Shown: piece after piece, positions 5,373 to 6,712 of the stretch
Layout: the number at the start of each line of letters is the position of its first letter
How positions within the stretch are numbered: position 1 is the first letter of the stretch
Origin: Spirochaetaceae bacterium
Lineage (GTDB): Bacteria; Spirochaetota; Spirochaetia; Treponematales; Breznakiellaceae
Length of the DNA stretch: 6,712 nucleotides
Direction of reading: 5' to 3'
NCBI GenBank assembly: GCA_031278935.1
Contig: JAITJK010000266.1
Location: forward strand, 1 to 6,712
Notes under the pieces: generated by a model
Seen by the model: only the letters and a program-made list of their open reading frames with translations
Database searches by the model: none
What the model was told of the DNA's origin: nothing
Program-made: the position numbers and the translations under genes

Positions 5373-6712
5373 TCAATCTAAGGGCTGAATGTATTTAAAA
5401 TAGACGTCAAAGAAGCGGTCGTCCAGCTTCTTGTTGGTAAGAAAATAGCTTCGTACGTTCTGATTAATAAAAGCGCTCATCCAATAGGAGGCATAAGCCG
5501 TCTCGATATACTCGGCGTTGAGGTCATCTTCGGTAGTCTCTTCCGTAGGGTATAAAACCACCACTGTATTGCCCAATACCAAAGGCGCCGAAGGGGTGAG
5601 CAGAGGCGTGGAAAAGGCGGTCTGCCAAAAATGTTCGTTAGCCGCCGCGCCGCTTAACTCGGTCACCGAAAAGGAAGACAGGGCCGTGAAGATGGGCACT
5701 TCCCCGTAATTGATGGGTAGGGGGCCAAAGGTCCGTTCCAAAAGCCCTTTCTGGATGAGGGCGTCCGCAAAGCCGTTCTCCGTTACCGCCGCTCGAAAGG
5801 CCTCGGCCTCCCGGATAAAGTAGTCTTCCACCCGGCCTCGTTCATACTCCATCACATAGGAGCGGATTTTTTCCAACAAGGCCCCATCCCCGGTATCCGC
5901 AGGATAGGAGACTGCTTCGGCGCGGAAAAAAGCCCACCCCGAAGGGACCTGCATCACGGAACTGAGCTCCCCTTTGGCCAGGCGTAGGAGGGCTTCCCGG
6001 TCCTGTTCATCGTTTACCTCTGAACGTAGCTCGTAGGCCATCTTTACTCCCATATCCCCGCCGCGTTCTGCGTAGGCATCCTGGGAATAGGTCTGGGCCG
6101 CGTCCTCAAAGGTGCTGCTGCCCTCGGTAATCCGGCTGAGAATCTGCGTGGCCTCCTTTTCCGTAGAGGTGATGGTGATCCGGGAGAGATGCGTAACCCG
6201 GAATAGGGCTTCTTGACTCTGGGCATAAGCCGCGAGTTCCCCCGCGGGATAGCCGTGCAAGGGCAGGACCGCCATGGAAAAGGTCCGCTTCGGCGAGGTC
6301 ATGCCCCGGATAAAGGCTTTTTCCTGGGTGGATACCCGCAATTCCTCGATAGCCTCTTCGTAATGGGCCTTGGTGAGGTTGTCCTGCACTTGTCGCCACA
6401 GGGTCATGCGGGACGTGCTGTCCATGGCTCGGTATTTGGAGGTAGAAAACCGGCCGTTTTCCTGGAATTGGGGGAGCTGGGCTACATTCCGGTCCACCAC
6501 TTGGGGGGGCGCTTTATACCCGGCCTGGTTCATCTCGTCCAGGATAGCCGTATGGAGGACCGTTTCCTCAAAGGCCTCCCGCCAAATCTGGTAACTGGCC
6601 AGCTGGTAATTGGTATCCCCGGAGGACCGCCGGTACTGGGCGATCATCTCCTGTATCTGGGCGAAGTAATTCCCCGGTACGTAGGTAATGGGAACCTTAT
6701 TATAGGAACCAA
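5373..6712 (-). CDS. SurA/PpiC-type periplasmic chaperone, parvulin-like (N-terminus outside window)
   Basis: The frame is open through the right edge, so at least 21 residues precede the first ATG in the window (6645-6647), and the signal or membrane anchor is not visible. Counting from that ATG, residues 1-147 form a helical SurA/PpiD-like N-terminal chaperone region. Residues ~148-246 form a PpiC parvulin domain (VTHLSRI at 151-157, FEDAAQTYSQD at 180-190, ERGGDMG at 194-200, LAKGELSSVMQVPSGWAFF at 223-241). Residues ~250-424 are a further helical and mixed region. Parvulins catalyse prolyl cis-trans isomerisation. Here the first active-site His is present (H153), but the usual second His in the closing GYH/GWH motif is Ala (GWAFF), so catalysis may be weak and the role mainly chaperone. 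Such proteins assist folding of exported envelope proteins. It is the first visible gene of a two-gene operon with the DUF115 gene. Confidence 0.85.
   Translation of the reverse strand, partial: GSYNKVPITYVPGNYFAQIQEMIAQYRRSSGDTNYQLASYQIWREAFEETVLHTAILDEMNQAGYKAPPQVVDRNVAQLPQFQENGRFSTSKYRAMDSTSRMTLWRQVQDNLTKAHYEEAIEELRVSTQEKAFIRGMTSPKRTFSMAVLPLHGYPAGELAAYAQSQEALFRVTHLSRITITSTEKEATQILSRITEGSSTFEDAAQTYSQDAYAERGGDMGVKMAYELRSEVNDEQDREALLRLAKGELSSVMQVPSGWAFFRAEAVSYPADTGDGALLEKIRSYVMEYERGRVEDYFIREAEAFRAAVTENGFADALIQKGLLERTFGPLPINYGEVPIFTALSSFSVTELSGAAANEHFWQTAFSTPLLTPSAPLVLGNTVVVLYPTEETTEDDLNAEYIETAYASYWMSAFINQNVRSYFLTNKKLDDRFFDVYFKYIQPLD

Overview
The window looks like chromosomal DNA from a spirochaete, most likely a free-living or gut Treponema-type organism of moderate to high GC. 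This assignment is inference. It rests on a lipoprotein with a relaxed spirochaete-style lipobox, a DUF115/Maf-type protein coupled to a SurA/PpiC-type chaperone gene, a stand-alone ssb, and a secreted CBM11-like module. No marker gene such as rRNA is present to settle it.

Layout from left to right. Positions 1-381 (+) hold the last 126 residues of a larger protein ending in a carbohydrate-binding (CBM11/CIA30-like) domain. It converges on a 677-residue lipoprotein gene of unknown function (427-2460, -), with a small hairpin between the two stop codons. Upstream of the lipoprotein gene is a short open frame (2448-2663, -) that reads like the tail of an outer-membrane beta-barrel and may be a remnant. 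The stretch 2651-2902 separates the lipoprotein gene from the divergent ssb. It is unusually structured: a convincing minus-strand intrinsic terminator, a long hairpin inside a second pairing, GC-rich stems in the ssb leader, and a 56-codon minus-strand open frame ending just before the terminator. ssb lies at 2903-3331 (+).

Between ssb and the convergent gene lies the most notable object in the window: a roughly 408-bp block (3329-3736) bounded by 20-bp perfect terminal inverted repeats, each ending in TA. It resembles a MITE or other non-autonomous element. It has internal diverged direct repeats and a nested palindromic core. Its ends supply at least part of the stop codon of ssb and the last 15 codons plus the stop of the neighbouring gene.

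The right half is a minus-strand operon. A SurA/PpiC-type periplasmic chaperone gene (5373-6712, its start beyond the window) is followed after 9 bases by a 558-residue DUF115 (Maf/MptE-like) putative glycosyltransferase gene (3687-5363). Maf proteins are known for flagellin glycosylation, so this pair may serve cell-envelope or periplasmic-flagellum biogenesis; that link is inference. No tRNA, rRNA, CRISPR array or transposase gene was seen.
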